Source of the DNA: Mycoplana azooxidifex
GTDB taxonomy: Bacteria; Pseudomonadota; Alphaproteobacteria; Rhizobiales; Rhizobiaceae
Length of the DNA stretch: 64,000 nt
NCBI RefSeq assembly: GCF_014196765.1
Contig: NZ_JACIEE010000002.1
Location: 492,521-556,520, forward strand
Reading direction: 5' to 3'
Both the position numbers and the translations under genes were made by a program. The notes below the pieces were generated by a model that was not told the origin of the DNA, searched no databases, and saw only the letters and a program-made list of their open reading frames with translations. Positions 7,473 through 15,961 of this stretch are shown piece by piece (the stretch's first letter is position 1; each line of letters opens with the position of its first letter).

Positions 7473-8891
7473 TCAGTTGCGCTGCCGAAGCAGGGAGATC
7501 GCGAGGCTGAAGGCGGCAAGACCGGGAAGCGCGAACAATCCATAGAGCCAGCCGGCCGCCGAGACGTTGCCGGCAATGCCGCCGGGGTCGAGAAGGCCGG
7601 TGCTGTTGGCGACCACGCCGGCGAGTGCCGCCCCGAATGCGGTGCCGAGCGCCTGCATCGTCACGATCGCCGCGGAAGCCTTGTCCTTCTCGTCGTCGGG
7701 GGCGAGCCTGAGCACCAGGGTGACGAGGTGCGCCCAGCCCATGCCGACGCCGAAGCCCATGCCGAAGATCGCAACCGTCGCCGCCGCCAGCACGACGATG
7801 TCGCCTTGCGGATTGTGGCGCGCCAGCAGGAAGACCAGGAGCCCGGTGGAAACCGCCTCGAGCAGCGTGCCGGCGGCGATCGAGGCGATGGCGCGCCGTC
7901 CCGTCAGGCCGGCCGTCAGGAAGGCCGCGGCCGTCCAGCCGAGCGCCAGCAGCGCCACCAGATAGCCCGATGCGAGCGGCGCCACCCCGTGCAGTTCCTG
8001 CAGGAAATAGGGGATGTAGATGTCCGAGGCGAGCGCCACCAGCATCAGCAGCATGATCAGGTAGATCCGGGCGAGCGCGGATGAAAGATTGACGGCGCCG
8101 GCCGGCAGCAGCCGGGCGCTCGCCCGCCGTTCGGCCAGCACCATGGCCGTCACCGCTGCCACCGCGGCCGCCGCAAGCGTTCCCCGCAGCCATACCGCGG
8201 TCACCGAGCCTGCGAAGGAGACGAGCATGGCCGAGGCGAGCAGCAGCGCGATCTGGACGAACGGGGCGGGCGTGGCCGCTTGGCGGTCCTCGCCGGACGG
8301 CAGCCTGCGCGGCGCGAGCCAGGCCATGACAAGCGCGATCGGCACGAGAATGAGGAACGCCTCGCGCCAGGCGCTGCCGCTGGCGAAGATGCCGCCGATG
8401 CTGGGGCCGACGAAGGTGGCGATCCCCCAGACCGCGGCATAGAGCGTCGAGGCCCTGCTCCAGAGCGCCTCGGGATAGACGAAGCGGATGAAGGCATAGC
8501 CGAGCGTCACCAGCAGGCCGGCGCCCAGCCCCTGCACGGCGCGGCCGGCGAGCACGATCTCCATGACGGGTGCGAGCGCGCAGATCAGGCTGCCGGCGCC
8601 GAAGAGTGCTGCACCCCAGACATAGCAGCGGTTCAGCGTCACGCCGGCCGGACGCACGGCGACATAGATCGAGCCGACCACCGAGGCGATCACGTAGATC
8701 GTCGTCGCCCAGGCAAAGAGCGCAAGCCCGCCGATGTCGCGCACGATCGAGGGCATCAGGGTGGCGGTGATGTAGGTCTCGACCGCATGCAGCGCGATGC
8801 CGCCGCCCAGCATCATCGTCGCCAGCAGGTTCTCGGGGCGAAAGAGCGCCGAAAGGCGCGCCGTGTCTGCTTGCGGGGTCATTTCTGCCAT
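7473..8891 (-). CDS. MFS efflux transporter, DHA2-like
   Basis: About 472 residues, very hydrophobic, with about 14 predicted helices, typical of the EmrB/QacA drug:H+ antiporters. The motif AVQGLGAGLLVTLGYAF resembles the conserved motif C/antiporter region, and MLGGGIALHAVETYITATL begins helix 1. ATG 8891 is chosen; an upstream GTG at 8933 would add 14 Pro-rich residues. The substrate is not predictable. No adjacent regulator gene is visible. Confidence 0.85.
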   Translation of the reverse strand: MAEMTPQADTARLSALFRPENLLATMMLGGGIALHAVETYITATLMPSIVRDIGGLALFAWATTIYVIASVVGSIYVAVRPAGVTLNRCYVWGAALFGAGSLICALAPVMEIVLAGRAVQGLGAGLLVTLGYAFIRFVYPEALWSRASTLYAAVWGIATFVGPSIGGIFASGSAWREAFLILVPIALVMAWLAPRRLPSGEDRQAATPAPFVQIALLLASAMLVSFAGSVTAVWLRGTLAAAAVAAVTAMVLAERRASARLLPAGAVNLSSALARIYLIMLLMLVALASDIYIPYFLQELHGVAPLASGYLVALLALGWTAAAFLTAGLTGRRAIASIAAGTLLEAVSTGLLVFLLARHNPQGDIVVLAAATVAIFGMGFGVGMGWAHLVTLVLRLAPDDEKDKASAAIVTMQALGTAFGAALAGVVANSTGLLDPGGIAGNVSAAGWLYGLFALPGLAAFSLAISLLRQRN

Positions 8892-9138
8892 GGGGTGTCT
8901 GACGGGAGCCGGTGTGTCGGGGCGGGGTTGCACCGGACCACATTTTCACGCCCGCCGCAATCTCCGCAAGCGGGGGCAGGGCATGATGGGGCTGTCGCCG
9001 ATGGTCCTCGTCGGCCCGCCGATGTCTCGGTGGGCCGTAGGCGCCGGGTTGCGGGTGTTGCGACGACGCGGATGCGGGTTGCGTTTAACACGCGGGCTGC
9101 TGCGGAGGCGGATTGCGCAGGAGGCAAGCCCCCATCTC

Positions 9139-9255
9139 CGTCACCCCGGACTTGATCCGGGGTCCAGCCACGCCGCGTCTGCGGCGTGAGAAAGTGCACT
9201 TCCTGCGCGCAAGGACTTGCGCGCGCTGGATGCCGGATCAAGTCCGGCATGACGG
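9139..9255. repeat. dispersed palindromic repeat, family B
   Basis: It begins CGTCACCCCGGACTTGATCC and ends with the inverted GGATCAAGTCCGGCATGACG, with an inner palindrome GCGCAAGGACTTGCGC. It is the only structure in the 426-bp gap 8892-9317. Related copies lie near 11.3, 12.1, 60.1 and 63.8 kb. Confidence 0.85.
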
Positions 9256-9317
9256 AACTTTTGGTGGCCTGCTCGTAGAAATGGACGCGTCTCGAGCGGA
9301 GCTTCCCCGCAGTACCC

Positions 9318-10055
9318 CTACATCCCGATCCGCCCCAGCGCGGGTATCTTCACGCCCGGCCGCATGATGTCGATGCCGGCGACGAGGCCGGCGAGGTGGA
9401 CCTCCAGTCCGCTGCGCAGGCCGGCGGAAAAGCCGATCAGCCCGAACAGGCTGGCATGCATGTCGCGCCCGTCCGGGGCAATGTCGACGAAGGTACCAAA
9501 GGGCAGGAAGTCGCGCCCGACCGCGTCCGGCGGCAGCACCGCGCCGAGTTCGGGGACGTTCCTCAGCACATGGGCGACGAAGGTGTTGGAGTTCGGCCCC
9601 GGCCACATCCGGTAGCCGCCGGCTTGCGCGTAGGGGTAGGAGGCGATTGCCGCCTCGACCTTCGCAATGAGGCGCGCCGCCGCCTCGCCCGCAAGGCTGA
9701 CGACCGCGCGCGGCCGGTTCGAATACCAGTAGGCATCGGCCGGATAGCCGTTCTTGCGGATCGGGCTTCCCCAGCCGACCTTGTCGTAGCGGTCGTAGCG
9801 CTCGGCACCCGCCTTCTTGGTGACGATCCAGGCGTGGCTGGCAAAGGCGCCCTTCATGCCGCCGGTCGCAGCCGAGAAGACGTGGATCGTCGCCCGCGGC
9901 TCGTCGTCCGGATGCGGCAGGATGCCGGCCGAGGACCAGTTCGCCTCGCGCCACGAGCCCGGCCGGTCCAGCAGGTACCAGTAGCCGGCGCTGGCGAGCG
10001 CCGGCACCAGGTAGATGGCCAGGAACAGGACCAGGAATTTCCTGCCGATTTTCAT
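9318..10055 (-). CDS. DUF3750 family protein
   Basis: A 245-residue protein with one N-terminal membrane helix (FLVLFLAIYLVPALASAGYW). A periplasmic domain has HAWIVTKKAG, then YWYSNRPRAVVSLAGEAA and PYAQAGGYRMWPGPNSNTF: the conserved His, Cys-less Pro-Gly-Pro-Asn-Ser-Asn-Thr core of DUF3750. Enzymatic function is unknown. The ATG at 10055 has GGAGAAGG just upstream. It is divergent from the asparaginase gene with 85 bp between starts. Confidence 0.85.
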   Translation of the reverse strand: MKIGRKFLVLFLAIYLVPALASAGYWYLLDRPGSWREANWSSAGILPHPDDEPRATIHVFSAATGGMKGAFASHAWIVTKKAGAERYDRYDKVGWGSPIRKNGYPADAYWYSNRPRAVVSLAGEAAARLIAKVEAAIASYPYAQAGGYRMWPGPNSNTFVAHVLRNVPELGAVLPPDAVGRDFLPFGTFVDIAPDGRDMHASLFGLIGFSAGLRSGLEVHLAGLVAGIDIMRPGVKIPALGRIGM

Positions 10056-10140
10056 ATGGCCTTCTCCGTTTCCACTGCTGCGTCGGGGCGAGAATTCGGC
10101 TAATACCGCAGCCGATATCGGAAATTTGAAGGCACCGGAA

Positions 10141-11148
10141 ATGGAAAACCCCGTTCTCGTCGAGGTGACGCGCGGAAATCGCGTCGAAAGCCGCCATCGC
10201 GGCATGGTGGTGGCGGTCGATGGCGACGGCAAGGTGGCCTTCGCCCGCGGCGATGTCGAAGCCGCGGTCTTCCCGCGCTCGGCCTGCAAGGCGATGCAGG
10301 CGCTGCCGCTGGTCGAAGGCGGCGCGGCGGATGCCTACGGCTTCGGCGACAAGGAGCTGGCGCTCGCCTGCGCCTCGCACAGCGGCGAGCCGAAGCACGT
10401 GGCGCTGGCGGCCGGCATGCTGGCCGCGGCCGGGCAGGAGGCGAGCGTGCTGGAGTGCGGCGCGCACTGGTCCTTCGACCAGCCCGTGCTGATCGGGCAG
10501 GCGCGCACGCTCGATCGCCCGACGGCGCTGCACAACAACTGCTCGGGCAAGCATGCGGGCTTCGTCTGCGCGGCCTGCCACGGCGGCGTCGATCCGAAGG
10601 GCTATGTCGGCTACGACCATCCGGTCCAGGCGGAGATCCGCGCCGTCATGCAGCACCTGACCGGAACGCCGCTCGACCGGGACGATTGCGGCACCGACGG
10701 CTGCTCCATCCCCACCTATGCGGTGCCGCTGAAGGCGCTGGCGCACGGCTTTGCCAGGATGGCGACGGGCACAGGCCTGCCGCCCGCCCGCGCAAGGGCC
10801 GCGCGGCGGCTCGTCGACGCCTGCATGGCCGAGCCCTTCTATGTCGCCGGCACCCGCCGCGCCTGCACCCGGCTGATGGAGACCGCACCCGGTCGCATCT
10901 TCGCCAAGACCGGCGCGGAGGGCGTCTTCTGCGCCGCCGTCCCCGAAAAGGGCATCGCGATCGCGCTGAAATGCGAGGACGGCGCCACCCGCGCCGCCGA
11001 GGCTATGGTCGCCGCAACGCTCGCCCGCTTCTTCGACGACGACCCGGCGGTCGCCGATGCCCTGATGCGCCAGGCCGACCACGCCATGAAGAACTGGAAC
11101 GGCCTCCCCGTCGGCGACGTCCGGGTGACGGAAGCGCTGAGGGGGTAG
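10141..11148 (+). CDS. class 3 L-asparaginase, Rhizobium etli ReAV/AnsA type
   Basis: A 335-residue asparaginase (L-asparagine to aspartate plus ammonia) unrelated to the E. coli enzymes. Sequence positions that match the ReAV active centre with a one-residue offset are Ser47 and Lys50 in FPRSACK, Ser79 in CASHSG, Cys134 and Lys137 in NNCSGKHAG, and Asp186 and Cys188 in DDCGTDGCS; the Cys/Lys/Cys set holds zinc in the known structure. No signal peptide is present, so it is cytoplasmic. ATG 10141 fits the family start and length. It is monocistronic, divergent from DUF3750. Confidence 0.92.
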   Translation: MENPVLVEVTRGNRVESRHRGMVVAVDGDGKVAFARGDVEAAVFPRSACKAMQALPLVEGGAADAYGFGDKELALACASHSGEPKHVALAAGMLAAAGQEASVLECGAHWSFDQPVLIGQARTLDRPTALHNNCSGKHAGFVCAACHGGVDPKGYVGYDHPVQAEIRAVMQHLTGTPLDRDDCGTDGCSIPTYAVPLKALAHGFARMATGTGLPPARARAARRLVDACMAEPFYVAGTRRACTRLMETAPGRIFAKTGAEGVFCAAVPEKGIAIALKCEDGATRAAEAMVAATLARFFDDDPAVADALMRQADHAMKNWNGLPVGDVRVTEALRG

Positions 11149-11261
11149 GCTGCCGCCCCCGACTTCGGGCTGGTGACGCCGTGTCTGACCGCTCCGCTTC
11201 CGAGCAAGTGGTCTTGATTGTCGCAGCCAGCATCTGACACCCGGCCAAGCCCCTCTTCCAC

Positions 11262-11377
11262 CGTCATCCCGGCCCCCGAGCCGGGATCCAGCAGCGCCGC
11301 GTCTGCGGCGCGGGGGATGCTCTTTTCGCGCAAGGACTTGCGCGGCTGGATACCGGCTCGGAGGCCGGTATGACGGG
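11262..11377. repeat. dispersed palindromic repeat, family B
   Basis: It starts GTCATCCCGGCCCCCGAGCC and ends with the inverted CCGGTATGACGG, with an inner GCGCAAGGACTTGCGCG and a GCCGCGTCTGCGGC palindrome. It occupies the middle of the 428-bp asparaginase-VOC gap (11149-11576); nothing else is seen there. Confidence 0.85.
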
Positions 11378-11576
11378 GAGGGTAGTTGCTTCCGCCGGAA
11401 CCGCCGCTCACCCTTTTCCGCAAGCCGGAACGGCACACACCGGCCTCGCGGCATGCCTCCTACACGTGCACGTGGAAAAATATTCGCAGCACCTGTCGGC
11501 TAGCGCCCTATATGCGCGTCCTTGTGGCATCGGCGGCCGCGAGACGCGGGCCGCAACAAACCGGAGGACTGATCGC

Positions 11577-11966
11577 ATGCGCATGATTTTCGTCAACCTG
11601 CCCGTCAAGGACATGCCCGCCACCCGCCGTTTCTTCGGCGCTCTCGGCTTCACCTTCAACGAACAGTTCAGCGACGAGCAGGCGGCCTGCATGGTCGTCT
11701 CCGACACGATCTTCGTCATGCTGATGGTGCAGGCCCGCTTCCAGGAATTCGTCAACGGCAAGGTTGGCGATCCGGAAAAGGAGACGCAGGTGCTGACCTG
11801 CCTCTCCGCCGCAAGCCGCGCGGAGGTCGACGAATTCAAGGCCAAGGCGCTCGCCGCCGGCGCCCGCGAATGGAAGCCGAACATCGAGTTCGGCCCGATG
11901 TACGGCTGCAGCTTCCAGGACATCAACGGCCACGTCTGGGAGATGATGCACATGGCGCAGGAATAG
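11577..11966 (+). CDS. VOC superfamily (glyoxalase/bleomycin-resistance fold) protein
   Basis: A 129-residue protein with the paired beta-alpha-beta-beta-beta layout of VOC proteins: IFVNLPVKDMPATRRFFGAL at the start, and GCSFQDINGHVWEMMHM at the end carrying the typical metal-binding Glu. This subgroup resembles the YaeR/PhnB-like 'lactoylglutathione lyase' annotations, but the substrate is unknown. ATG 11577 has CCGGAGGA 10 bases upstream. Confidence 0.88.
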   Translation: MRMIFVNLPVKDMPATRRFFGALGFTFNEQFSDEQAACMVVSDTIFVMLMVQARFQEFVNGKVGDPEKETQVLTCLSAASRAEVDEFKAKALAAGAREWKPNIEFGPMYGCSFQDINGHVWEMMHMAQE

Positions 11967-12017
11967 CCGGTTCGCCGGTCGACGCGGGCAATCGGCAAGC
12001 CATCCCACAGCCACGAC

Positions 12018-12135
12018 GTCATCCTCGGCCTTGTGCCGAGGATCTGACCGCATCGCTCCAGATGGGAGTTAAATCCTTTTTTGTCAGTAGCTTGATGAGA
12101 CGGAGGCAGATCCTCGGCACAAGGCCGAGGATGAC
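12018..12135. repeat. 28-bp perfect inverted repeat (family B variant)
   Basis: GTCATCCTCGGCCTTGTGCC begins the left arm (12018-12045). The right arm (12108-12135) is its exact complement, with a 62-bp AT-richer spacer. It fills the middle of the 324-bp gap 11967-12290. On RNA it would form one long hairpin. Confidence 0.85.
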
Positions 12136-12290
12136 GAAGGGGGAGAGCGGCGCCTTTTTTCCACGCCGCTCGTCCGCTTCACGCCCCCGCTTAGCTTCAC
12201 ATCGGCGCCCCCGCTTCCTCCACCCCGCTTGCCATCCGCCGTCTTATCCGCTCTGTTGCGGCGACGACGAACGGCCCGGAGGACTTTGCC

Positions 12291-12911
12291 ATGCTGACGC
12301 TCCATTTCACCCCGAACACCTGCGCGCTGGCGTCGCTGATCGCGCTGGAGGAGAGCGGCCTCGCCTTCGAGGTGAAGAGGGTGGATTTTGCCAGTTCCGA
12401 ACAGCGCTCGCCCGCCTATCTCGACATCAACCCCAAGGGCCGCGTGCCGGCGCTTTCCACCGATCGCGGCGTCCTGACCGAGACGCCGGCGATCCTCGCC
12501 TATATTGCGCAGGTCGCGCCGGAAAGACGCCTTGCGCCGCTCGACGATCCCTTCGCCTTCGGCCAATTGCAGGCCTTCACCGCCTATCTGTGCTCGACGG
12601 TCCACGTGGCCCATGCCCATTTCCGCCGCGGCGCGCGATGGTCCGACGACCCGGCCGCGCAGGAGACGATGCGGGCGAAGGTGCCGCAGAACATGGCCGA
12701 GTGCTTCGGCCTGATCGAGGCGACGATGCCGGCCGGTCCCTGGGCGATGGGCGAGGCCTACAGCGTCGCCGATCCCTATCTCTTCACCGTCGCCGGCTGG
12801 CTGAAGCCGGACGGAGTCGACATCGACGGCTTTCCGAGGGTCGCCGCGCATCGCGCCCGCATGCTGGAACGCCCGGCCGTTGCCCGTGCGCTGGAGCGGG
12901 CGGCGGGCTGA
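12291..12911 (+). CDS. glutathione S-transferase
   Basis: A 206-residue GST. The N-terminal thioredoxin-like domain has LHFTPNTCALASLIALEESG (Cys near residue 11, beta-class-like), the cis-Pro motif NPKGRVPAL and the ETPAILAYIA glutathione gamma-glutamyl site. The C-terminal all-helical domain has SVADPYLFTVAGW. It probably conjugates or reduces electrophiles in the cytoplasm. ATG 12291 has CGGAGGA ten bases upstream. Confidence 0.92.
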   Translation: MLTLHFTPNTCALASLIALEESGLAFEVKRVDFASSEQRSPAYLDINPKGRVPALSTDRGVLTETPAILAYIAQVAPERRLAPLDDPFAFGQLQAFTAYLCSTVHVAHAHFRRGARWSDDPAAQETMRAKVPQNMAECFGLIEATMPAGPWAMGEAYSVADPYLFTVAGWLKPDGVDIDGFPRVAAHRARMLERPAVARALERAAG

Positions 12912-12930
12912 GGCGTCAGGCAATCCGCCG

Positions 12931-13199
12931 CTATCCGTCGCCGGCCGGCAGCAGCTTGCGCAGCTTCGTCGGCGCCCGCCTGAGCCATGCCTCGCGCACG
13001 GCGCCAGTTCGATGAAGTGTTCCTTGTCGTCGAGCGGCATCGACAGCACGACGGTCCCGGCGTCCTTGGCCGTGGCGATCATCTTGCCTGCGACCTTCAG
13101 TGCGGTCGCACCATAGGAGGTGCCGGTCTCGACGCCGGGAAGATCCGCGGCCAGCCGCTCCAGGCGTGCCGCCAGCGCTGCCGTTTCCGTTTCCGTCAT
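12931..13199 (-). pseudogene. MmcQ/YjbR-family gene with internal deletion and frameshift
   Basis: The 5' part (ATG 13199, GGGAGG upstream) encodes 67 residues of an MmcQ/YjbR-like DNA-binding-fold protein: VETGTSYGATALKVAGKMIA and VLSMPLDDKEHFIELAP. In the family this is followed by about 28 residues (ETDHYxGWP..VRL) and then a helix. Here the next bases give, in another frame, VREAWLRRAPTKLRKLLPAG and a stop at 12931. So the middle segment is gone and the frame is broken near 13008. Left in frame, translation would run on into unrelated sequence. Decay is the simplest reading; an assembly error is less likely given the missing residues. Confidence 0.75.
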
Positions 13200-13285
13200 C
13201 GCACGACCTCCCATTCGAGGGAGCGATCCTAGCGCATCGGCCGCGTTGTCGCGAACGTCCCGTCGGGATGCTACCCGCGGCAGGC

Positions 13286-13486
13286 TCAGGTCCGGCAGGC
13301 GACAGGGGCCGAAAGGTCGGGGGCCCTGGGAAGGCTGTGGAAGGGCAGGTCGGCGCGCTGCCGCTCGTCCATCGCCTCGATGTCGGGGTGGGCCAGCGGA
13401 TCGCGGATCCAGGCGTCGTCCCGGTCGTCGGGCGCGGGCAGGAGCGAGGCGACAAGGGTGAAAGGATTCAAGAAAAGCTTCAGCAT
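13286..13486 (-). CDS. small DUF1127-like protein
   Basis: A 66-residue protein starting MLKLFLNPFTLVASLLPAPD with GGGAGAGG eight bases before the ATG. The block HPDIEAMDERQRADLPF recalls the helical tail of small rhizobial DUF1127-type proteins, some of which bind RNA; this likeness is weak and the function is unknown. It is divergent from the LysR regulator at 13624 and may be its target. Confidence 0.5.
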   Translation of the reverse strand: MLKLFLNPFTLVASLLPAPDDRDDAWIRDPLAHPDIEAMDERQRADLPFHSLPRAPDLSAPVACRT

Positions 13487-13561
13487 CGTCCTCTCCCTCT
13501 CAAGGGATTGGCCGCTCGTGTCTTGCGAGTTGGCTATGGGATCAAAGGATTACGATCCGAT

Positions 13562-13589
13562 ATTGAATCAGTCCGGCAACGAATTCAAT
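13562..13589. promoter_or_regulatory. candidate LysR operator
   Basis: ATTGAAT (13562-13568) and ATTCAAT (13583-13589) form a 7-bp inverted repeat with centres 21 bp apart. They lie in the AT-rich region between the small protein (minus) and the LysR gene (plus), 35 bp before the LysR start. LysR regulators usually bind such divergent regions. Confidence 0.4.
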
Positions 13590-13623
13590 TGAGCAGTTCA
13601 GGCGAATACTATAGAAAAACTAT

Positions 13624-14580
13624 ATGAGCCCGTTGAACAGCATCCATCTGAACGGCCTGAGGGCGATCGAGGCGGTCGGGCGGCTCGGCTCGCTGCAGGC
13701 GGCGGCGGACGAATTGGGCGTCACGGTCGGCGCCGTCAGCCAGCAGGTGATCAAGGCCGAGGCGCAACTGGGGCGCACGGTGTTCGAGCGCACCGCCCGC
13801 GGCATGCGGCCGACGCCCTTCGGCACGCCGTTCGTGCGCAAGCTTTCGGCGGGTTTTCGCGAGCTTGCCGAGGCGGTCGGCAGCGCCCGCCACCGCGACG
13901 ATACGATCCTCGTCATCTCGGTCGCGCCGATCTTCGCCTCGCGCTGGCTGATCCACCGCATCCACCAGTTCAGCGCCGCCCACCCCGAGATCAGCCTGCG
14001 GATCGAATCGACGACCGCGCTCGCCGACCTGTCGGGGTCGGACGTCGACCTGGGCATCCGCATCGGCCCCGGCACCTGGCCGGGCGTGCGCGCCGAATTC
14101 GTGCTGCCGCAGGAAATGTTTCCGGTCTGCACGCCGGAACTGGCCGGGCGGCTGAAGACGCCCGCCGACCTCGTCGACATGCCGGCCGTGATCGATGCGA
14201 ACGACCAGTTCACCTGGGACCGCTGGCTGGAGGCGGCGGGGCTGGACCAGCCCGCGCCGCGCACCCGCCATATGTTCAGCGACGCCTCGCTCTGCCTCGA
14301 TGCAGCCCTGGCCGGCCAGGGGGTGCTGCTGGCCTGGCCGATCCTCGCCTCCTGGGCGCTGGCGGAAGGCCTGTTGGTCGCCCCCTTCGACATCAGGGTG
14401 AAGACCGGCATGGGCTACTACTTCATCACCGCGCCGGACGTGCGCGAGCCGCGCAAGGTCACGCTCTTCAAGCAATGGATGCGCCGCGCGATCGCCGAGA
14501 GCATCGGCATCGACGACGGCGACGAGAGTGGCAGGGGGCCTATTCCGGCTCCTGCAGCCGCGCCTCCATCATCGCCTTGA
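13624..14580 (+). CDS. LysR-family regulator, GcvA-like
   Basis: A 318-residue regulator. The N-terminal winged helix has [20 protein letters not shown] and the recognition segment [19 protein letters not shown], as in the GcvA subgroup. The substrate-binding domain starts near residue 92 ([19 protein letters not shown]). The effector is unknown. No Shine-Dalgarno is obvious before ATG 13624. Its 3' end overlaps the convergent GST gene by 41 bp. Confidence 0.9.
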   Translation: MSPLNSIHLNGLRAIEAVGRLGSLQAAADELGVTVGAVSQQVIKAEAQLGRTVFERTARGMRPTPFGTPFVRKLSAGFRELAEAVGSARHRDDTILVISVAPIFASRWLIHRIHQFSAAHPEISLRIESTTALADLSGSDVDLGIRIGPGTWPGVRAEFVLPQEMFPVCTPELAGRLKTPADLVDMPAVIDANDQFTWDRWLEAAGLDQPAPRTRHMFSDASLCLDAALAGQGVLLAWPILASWALAEGLLVAPFDIRVKTGMGYYFITAPDVREPRKVTLFKQWMRRAIAESIGIDDGDESGRGPIPAPAAAPPSSP

Positions 14581-15199
14581 AGGCGGGCCGCGCCTGGCAG
14601 GCGGCAAGCCAGGCCCGGACGTTCGGCGCGGCGTCGAAGAGCTCCGTCTGGCTCATCGTGTAGCGGAACACCTCGGCGAGGTTCAGGTCGGCGACGGTGA
14701 AGCGGTCGGAGACGACATGGCCGGTTGCCGCGAGCCGCCGGTCGAGCAGCGCAAACGCCTTCTTCAACGCCTTCGTGGCCGCGCGGATCGTCAGCTTTCC
14801 CTGCTCGCTCGCAGCGGCATGGGCGTCGAGCGTCAGGATGATCTTGACCGCATGCGGCTCGACCTCCGTTGCAGCCCAGGTGGTCCACTGCAGCATCTCC
14901 GCTTCCTCCGTCAGCGTCCGGCCCGAAAGCGGACCGCCATGCTTGCGGGCGAGGTAGAGGTTGATCGCCAGCGATTCGCTCATCACGAAGCCGCCGTCGT
15001 CGATGCAGGGAACCAGCCCGGTCGGGTTGACGGCGAGGAAGTCCGGCGACAGCGTGTTCTGCGGCGCATCGGCCGCAGCCGGATCGTCCAGCCGCCGCGC
15101 CTGGATGACCGGCACGGAGACGAAGGCAAGGCCGAGTTCGCCCGCCATCCAGTAGTTTCGCGACGCGCGCGAGCGATAGACGCCGTAGATCGTAAGCAT
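14540..15199 (-). CDS. glutathione S-transferase family protein
   Basis: A 219-residue GST-fold protein. The N-terminal domain has [20 protein letters not shown], the cis-Pro loop [11 protein letters not shown] and [17 protein letters not shown]. The helical domain has [18 protein letters not shown]. The N-terminal Ser/Tyr arrangement fits a nu/other bacterial class; catalytic chemistry is not assigned. It is convergent with the LysR gene and divergent from the copper chaperone gene. Confidence 0.9.
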   Translation of the reverse strand: MLTIYGVYRSRASRNYWMAGELGLAFVSVPVIQARRLDDPAAADAPQNTLSPDFLAVNPTGLVPCIDDGGFVMSESLAINLYLARKHGGPLSGRTLTEEAEMLQWTTWAATEVEPHAVKIILTLDAHAAASEQGKLTIRAATKALKKAFALLDRRLAATGHVVSDRFTVADLNLAEVFRYTMSQTELFDAAPNVRAWLAACQARPAFKAMMEARLQEPE

Positions 15200-15407
15200 G
15201 TGCTGTTCTCCCGTTTTGGAGCCGCACCATAGGCAAGCGACGGTCAGGATTACAGCGCGTGCCGGTGATCCACCGATGAATTGTGGTGATCGTCACGCTC
15301 TCCCCGATCGTGCGCGATGCTCCACGATCGCCCTTGACCTTTCGTCCCCATGGGGCTCCTGTGCGCGCCAGGGCCCCAGGAGGGGAAGGTCAACAAAGGA
15401 TTCCGAC

Positions 15408-15938
15408 ATGAAGCGGCTCTTGAACATCCTTTCGGCGGCACTGCTCCTTCTGGCTCCGGTGCTTCTGGCCCCGGCCTTCGGCGCGGCGGCGCAAGAACAT
15501 CAAGAATACAAAGCCGGCAGCATCGAGATCCTCCACCCGGCGGCCAAGGCGACGCTGCCGGGCCAGCCGGTCGGCGGCGGCTTCCTCACCATCGTCAATC
15601 ACGGCGCCGAGCCCGATCGCCTCGTCTCCATCAGCTCGCCGGTCTCCGGCGACGTGCAGATGCACGAGATGAGCCTGCAGAACGACGTCATGCAGATGCG
15701 CAAGCTGACCGACGGCATCCCGGTCCCCGCCGGCGCGACGGTCAAGCTCGGACCCGGCGGGCTCCATGTAATGTTCATGAAGATTGCCGCACCCTTCAGG
15801 GAAGGCGAGAGCTTCCCCGCCACCCTGAATTTCGAGAAGGCGGGGGAGATTACCGTCCAGTTCGAGGTGGAGGCGTTCAGGTCCGGCAGTGCCGGCGGTG
15901 CGGCAGGCGCGGCAGGCGCGAGCCACGACGCACACTAG
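15408..15938 (+). CDS. periplasmic copper chaperone PCu(A)C
   Basis: A 176-residue exported protein. The signal peptide ends LLAPAFGAAAQ near residue 29. The mature PCu(A)C (DUF461) domain carries the copper ligands: MHEMSLQNDVMQMRKL (His-x-Met spacing to Met-x-Met) and GGLHVMFMKI. It delivers Cu(I) to the CuA/CuB centres of cytochrome oxidase (family knowledge). The tail is Gly/Ala-rich, ending in SHDAH, another possible metal site. Upstream, TTGACCTT (15334) and AAGGTCAA (15386) form 8-bp inverted arms that may be regulatory. ATG 15408 has AAGGA upstream. Confidence 0.92.
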   Translation: MKRLLNILSAALLLLAPVLLAPAFGAAAQEHQEYKAGSIEILHPAAKATLPGQPVGGGFLTIVNHGAEPDRLVSISSPVSGDVQMHEMSLQNDVMQMRKLTDGIPVPAGATVKLGPGGLHVMFMKIAAPFREGESFPATLNFEKAGEITVQFEVEAFRSGSAGGAAGAAGASHDAH

Positions 15939-15961
15939 CAAGCGCATGATAGCCGGCGGGA

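Noticed and set aside
9238..11454. 738-codon minus frame spanning DUF3750 and the asparaginase
   Set aside because: Antisense shadow; crosses repeats and a divergent promoter.
12931..13199. Programmed frameshift in the MmcQ/YjbR gene
   Set aside because: About 28 residues of the family's core are missing, which a frameshift cannot restore.
14540..14580. 41-bp convergent overlap of LysR and GST genes as a regulatory device
   Set aside because: The same 41-bp length at 47440-47480 and 39700-39740 is coincidence; the overlaps have no shared sequence.
15334..15393. CueR/HmrR-type copper operator before the PCu(A)C gene
   Set aside because: TTGACCTT and AAGGTCAA arms are 44 bp apart, too far for a MerR operator; the classic spacing and CCC/GGG core are absent. 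Kept only as a note.
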